From: Archivesica marissinica
Taxonomy: Eukaryota > Mollusca > Bivalvia > Venerida > Vesicomyidae
Length of the DNA: 64,000 nt
Assembly (NCBI GenBank): GCA_014843695.1
Contig: CM026390.1
Coordinates: forward strand, 2,749,213-2,813,212
Direction: 5' to 3'
The position numbers and the translations under genes are program-made. Position 1 is the stretch's first letter, and the number at the start of each line of letters is the position of its first letter. This document shows positions 25,701 to 31,700 of the stretch, in pieces. The notes below the pieces were generated by a model. That model worked only from the letters and a program-made list of their open reading frames with translations. It had not been told where the DNA came from and ran no database searches.

Positions 25701-28700
25701 TAAATAGGATGTTGGACTATGAGGTTGAGAAGTAAATGTATTGTTTGCTATTATGCCATTACATTTTCCCGTAGAAAGCTGTCCGATTAGCGCAGTGGTT
25801 AGCACGCTCACTTCTCACCAATGCAACCCGGGTTCGATCCTCGGATCGGCTCGTACGTGATATGCTACAGTGGTCGCCAGATCGGACAGGTAGGTTTACT
25901 CGGGTTTCCACCACACATTTACGCTTTCATCCGCGTGAGTTTAATAATATAAGTTGTTAAAGCTTATTTTGCAATCGTTGTTTAAGTAAGTTTAATCTAG
26001 AAATATGACTCTTTGATTGACTAAAAATCCACAAATTTGTCGGTGTATATCAATTCATGACAGGGCTCGACAAATTCTTTTCAAACTGACTTGCCCGGGA
26101 CAAGTGACACTGGCAAACTGACTTGCCCCAATGTGAATTTGACTTGCCCCAATTATTATGCTAAATGTCGAATGATGGCTTACACTAGTTAAGTCTATGA
26201 ATAACATCATCATAGTATATAATGAAAAGTCCTTTCGAGTTTTGAATCATATTTAATATCCTTTTTACCCTCAGTGAGTTTCACTTTCTTGGAAGTAGGC
26301 ACACATTTTAAATCTAGTTTCCGTTTTTTATTATTACTTTCATTTTCATTGGAGTTGAAGAATTTTAGCAAACTTATTGTAATTGAACGTGCATTTGAAT
26401 GATAACAGGGGATTTGGGGCTTAATTATAAAACAATTTGTATACATTTGTAATCTGATAATTACCTGAGTTCTAACTGTTTAATTTTGTCAATTATAACT
26501 TACACATTTACAATGCATCAATGAAATTGGCCTGTCTTCCGAGATTAATCAACATCATAGGTGTAGAAAACATGTACTTACTGTGTATGTACTCGTGGAT
26601 AATGTCCTTGCTACGACTAATGTGTAATTAACAAGTATATAAGCAAGGCATTGACAGATTCTTTGATAATTCGCCAGCGACTGCAAATTGTAGAAATTAA
26701 GAAAGCGCCGTAGTCTAATTAATAGGACTAATTTGATAAGTGCAAATAAAACAATTGAAGCGTAACGAGAGCCTCGATTGGTTAAATGTTTTGGGCGATA
26801 CCTGTCATTCACAGCATGTAGTCTGCAGGGTTTACAATCGATAATAGGGACCAATCATGACAAGAAACAGTTGATTAGTTGTTTATTCTGTTAATTGATA
26901 TGTTTATTCGACACCTGTCTGATAATCACATCCATAGCATTTTGACTTGCCCGGGACTAAACTCTGGTTGACGGCCACTTGCCCGAACATTGTTTTGACT
27001 TGCGTCGGGCAATAGGATTTGTCGAGCCCTGCATGAAATTGTCAGGGTATATCAATTCATGAAATTGTCAGGGTATATCAATTCATGAAATTGTCGGGGT
27101 ATATCAATTCATGAAATTGTCAGGGTATATCAATTCATGAAATTGTCAGGGTATATCCATTCATGAAATTGTCAGGGTATATCCATTCATGAAACTGTCA
27201 GGGTATATCAATTCATGAAACTGTCGGGGTATATCCATTCATGAAATTGTCAGGGTATATCAATTCATGAAATTGTCAGGGTATATCAATTCATGAAACT
27301 GTCGGGGTATATCCATTCATGAAATTGTCAGGGTATATCAATTCATGAAATTGTTAGGGTATATCCATTCATGAAACTGTCGGGGTATATCAATTCATGA
27401 AACTGTCGGAGTATATCAATTCATGAAATTGTCGGGGTATATCAATTCATGAAATTGTCAGGGTATATCAATTCATGAAATTGTCGGGGTATATCCATTC
27501 ATGAAACTTGCTTGTTCACTACAAGTTATGGCTTGTCGGGGTATATCCATTCATGAAACTGTCGGGGTATATCCATTCATGAAACTGTCGGGGTATATCA
27601 ATTCATGAAACTGTCGGGGTATATCCATTCATGAAACTGTCGGGGTATATCAATTCATGAAATTGTCAGGGTATATCCATTCATGAAATTGTCAGGGTAT
27701 ATCCATTCATGAAACTGTCAGGGTATATCAATTCATGAAATTGTCAGGGTATATCAATTCATGAAACTGTCGGGGTATATCCATTCATGAAATTGTCAGG
27801 GTATATCAATTCATGAAATTGTCAGGGTATATCAATTCATGAAACTGTCGGGGTATATCCATTCATGAAATTGTCAGGGTATATCAATTCATGAAATTGT
27901 TAGGGTATATCCATTCATGAAACTGTCGGGGTATATCAATTCATGAAACTGTCGGAGTATATCAATTCATGAAATTGTCGGGGTATATCAATTCATGAAA
28001 TTGTCAGGGTATATCAATTCATGAAATTGTCGGGGTATATCCATTCATGAAACTTGCTTGTTCACTACAAGTTATGGCTTGTCGGGGTATATCCATTCAT
28101 GAAACTGTCGGGGTATATCCATTCATGAAACTGTCGGGGTATATCAATTCATGAAACTGTCGGGGTATATCCATTCATGAAACTGTCGGGGTATATCAAT
28201 TCATGAAATTGTCGGGGTATATCAATTCATGAAACTTGCTTGTTCACAACAAGTTATGGCTTGTTCACTACAGGTTATGGCTTGTTCACTACAGGTTATG
28301 GCTTGTTCACTACAGGTTATGGCTTGTTCACTACAGGTTATGGCTTGTTCACTACAGGTTATGGCTTGTTCACAACAAGTTATGGCTTGTTCACTACAGG
28401 TTATGGCTTGTTCACTACAGGTTATGGCTTGTTCACTACAGGTTATGGCTTGTTCACTACAGGTTATGGCTTGTTCACTACAGGTTATGGCTTGTTCACT
28501 ACAGGTTATGGCTTGTTCACTACAGGTTATGGCTTGCTGTATACGTTACCTTGATGAGTGTATGTAACAATCGGGGTTCATTCTAGGTCAGAATTTATGG
28601 GAGAAGTGAGAAAGCGTGCGATTGTGTCCTTAAATGGTGTTATTTAATACATTTCAGCAAAATAGGGTTAAAATGCACAGTACAACCATTAAATACAACA

Positions 28701-31700
28701 TTTTAATAGAAGGAGTGCTTTATAATGGGCCTGTGTATTTTGTATGAAACTTAAAAAATATATATATATTTATTATTATTTTTTTAAGAAGAAGTGGGAC
28801 CCCCAGGGGGTGAAGTCAGAGTCCCTAGGGCGACAATGCGTAAAACTACTGCCCGTATTCCTGTCCTTCATTGTTTGTTTGTTTTGTTTCAGTGAAACAA
28901 GCGAGGTGGATGTAGCACCAAACACACGACAGGGAACAAAACGTTACATGCCGCCCGAGGTTCTGGACGAGTCTATCAGTAGATTCTCGTTTGACGCCTA
29001 CAAACAGGGGGATATGTATTCCTTCGGTCTCTGTCTGTGGGAGATTGCAAAACGAACAGAAATTGGAGGTGAGATTTGGTTTTGTTTTGGAATTTAGATT
29101 CACATAGCTTTATGTAACTTTTTAAAAAAAAGAGAAAACCCACCTAGGCGACCACTGTATATCTCGCGTACTTTGGGTGCGACGATCGAGTCCGTGTTGA
29201 ATGGAGTGAGCTGACCACTGTACTAATTGCAGGGCCTGCTCTGGCTCTTATTTTTTTTAGCAAAATCTGTGCTTCTTTTAAGCCAATTCTGCCGCACACT
29301 ATTTTTCTCAAACAAGAGTTTTGATAGTATATTTATTACAATATATTTTAATGTATCTTGCAATTGTACCACTTCAATGTTGTATGCCCGTAAACTACAA
29401 CTGAGGTAAGAGTTACATTTGCAGTGATACATTACTTGACAAGTTGTCAACTTTCATTTTCAGAATCATTTTAAAATGCATCCCCAGGGTTAGAGAGACT
29501 AGTGCTGCATGTGTGTGTGTGTTACGTTTATTTATCGTCGCTACCGGTTACCCATATGAGCGACGCCTCCTGAAGAGATTAGTCATTTTAGATTTTGGAG
29601 GATAGTGCAATGATACAGAGAGAGACACATTCCAGAGTCTCCTCTGGTTCTTTTACGTGCACGTGTAAAGCACCGACACGAGACCTCGGTTTAACGTCCC
29701 ATCTGAAAGACTGTTCATTTTATTAGGGTCAGACGGGGGATCGAACTTGCGATCCCTGGATTACCAGTCCAGCATGTTACCACTGGACTACAGATCCGGC
29801 TAACTAGTGCTGCATGTCAACTGTGCAGCTTTTATTATATCACATAGGACCTTTGATCTTTTGGGTTAAACAAGATTTATTTGATTGACAGGTTACTGCT
29901 GTAAAGCTTTGATGAGTTGGCACCATGCCAACAATGACTTGTAATCCAGGTCAATTAACACCTGTCACTTATATTGCCAATACCAGTGCTCTATGCCCAA
30001 ATAAACACCCTGTTTGGATGGGATTACTAGGATTAGTTGTCAGGTTTAAAATTGGAATATTAAATATAGTAAATGTCATGGCATAGGGTAAATATCTATA
30101 TTTCTTTGATCACATTCTTGGCTCCGGACAACTTCCTGTTTAGATACATCGGTAGATTTACACTTTATAATAGCATCTGTTCATAATAATTGTCAGTCGG
30201 GCATAGTGCATGTTTTGTAAACAATATTGCATGATTGTAAGACTGGCTATCTGTCAGTCAGGCATAGTGCATGTTTTGTAAACAATATTGCATGATTGTA
30301 AGACTGGCTATCTGTCAGTCAGGCATAGTGCATGTTTTGTAAACAATATTGCATGATTGTAAGACTGGCTATCTGTCAGTCAGGCATAGTGCATGTTTTG
30401 TAAACAATATTGCATGATTGTAAGACTGGCTATCTGTCAGTCAGGCATAGTGCATGTTTTGTAAACAATATTGCATGATTGTAAGACTGGCTATCTGTCA
30501 GTCAGGCATAGTGCATGTTTTGTAAACAATATTGCATGATTGTAAGACTGGCTATCTGTCAGTCAGGCATAGTGCATGTTTTGTAAACAATATTGCATGA
30601 TTGTAAGACTGGCTATCTGTCAGTCAGGCATAGTGCATGTTTTGTAAACAATATTGCATGATTGTAAGACTGGCTATCTGTCAGTCAGGCATAGTGCATG
30701 TTTTGTAAACAATATTGCATGATTGTAAGACTGGCTATCTGTTTTTATATACCATGCGTACTGAAAGAATTGGTAACCAATCCTTTAAACTTAGTCACAA
30801 CCACAGAATGTAACCTTGACCTGAGCAATTTTCCGTAAATAGCTTTACAATTTCCAAGGAATTTATTTATTATTAGTCAATATTCACACATATTTTCGAC
30901 AATGGCTAAATTGACGATTCAATTTTAGCACTACTGATTGTTAGTGCTATTAAGTTTATTGGATAATATTTTCATTGGAATAGTTAATTTTTTCTGGAAA
31001 AATCAACAGTCCCGACGGAACACCTGACTGAAGCTTAGGAATCCCTCCACAATTGTTGGTGTCCTCGGGATGGCGTTAGTGTCGAACCCTCGTTACCCTG
31101 CATTCCTGATTAAGATGCTTATAAATAACACAAACATATATAACAAGCATTCATAGTGTGTCCCGTGTTTGCACACTAATCAAACATTATGCCCCATTAA
31201 ATAAACAAACAACAGGCTTGTATGATTCTCCAGCTAATTATTGATTTTTTTAATTGTACTCCATAGGCTAGGGAGATCATTGCTATTTATAGATGATAAG
31301 CATGTTTGTTGACACGATTTTACCTTGACTCGAGTAATTTTCCACACATAGATGGGTTAGGATATTTTACACATTTTCGCCGTTTTTATCATTTTCGCCA
31401 AACTGAGTTTTTATTTGCCAATTTTGCCATATTTAGCCAATGGCTACTCTGGCTACTGCCAGCGCGGGCCCTGAATTGGTGAAAATATGTGAAAAAACTC
31501 CTTTTTTAGCATAACATCTGTGAATTATATGGCTCTTAGTTGGCTCCAAGTTTTTCAAACTGACGCAGACAAAAACAGAGGGAACCCTGAGTTTCATGTT
31601 CATTGATTAAGCAATAGCGTATAAACTGAGTGTCATGTTCATAGATTAAGCAATAGCGTATAAACTGAGTGTCATGTTCATAGATTAAGCAATAGCGTAT

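Larger units (their letters stand above)
29230..31473. mobile_element. hAT-like DNA transposon, 2.2 kb, fills most of intron 4
   Basis: The left end CAGGGCCTGCTCTGGC and right end GCCAGCGCGGGCCCTG are inverted repeats matching at 14 of 16 positions. AATTG flanks both sides (29225-29229, 31474-31478). No transposase frame is present, so it is non-autonomous. A SINE (29513-29802) and a 61-bp array (30192-30741) lie inside. The boundaries are inference from ends plus duplication only. Confidence 0.6.

Noticed and set aside
26210..26446. 78-codon Lys-rich frame inside the hAT-like element as a transposase remnant
   Set aside because: No hAT catalytic or dimerisation motif visible; the basic stretch alone is not sufficient.
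30192..30741. CRISPR array (regular repeats), considered here and for the 26-, 44- and 52-bp arrays
   Set aside because: Units are contiguous with no variable spacers, and the genome is eukaryotic.
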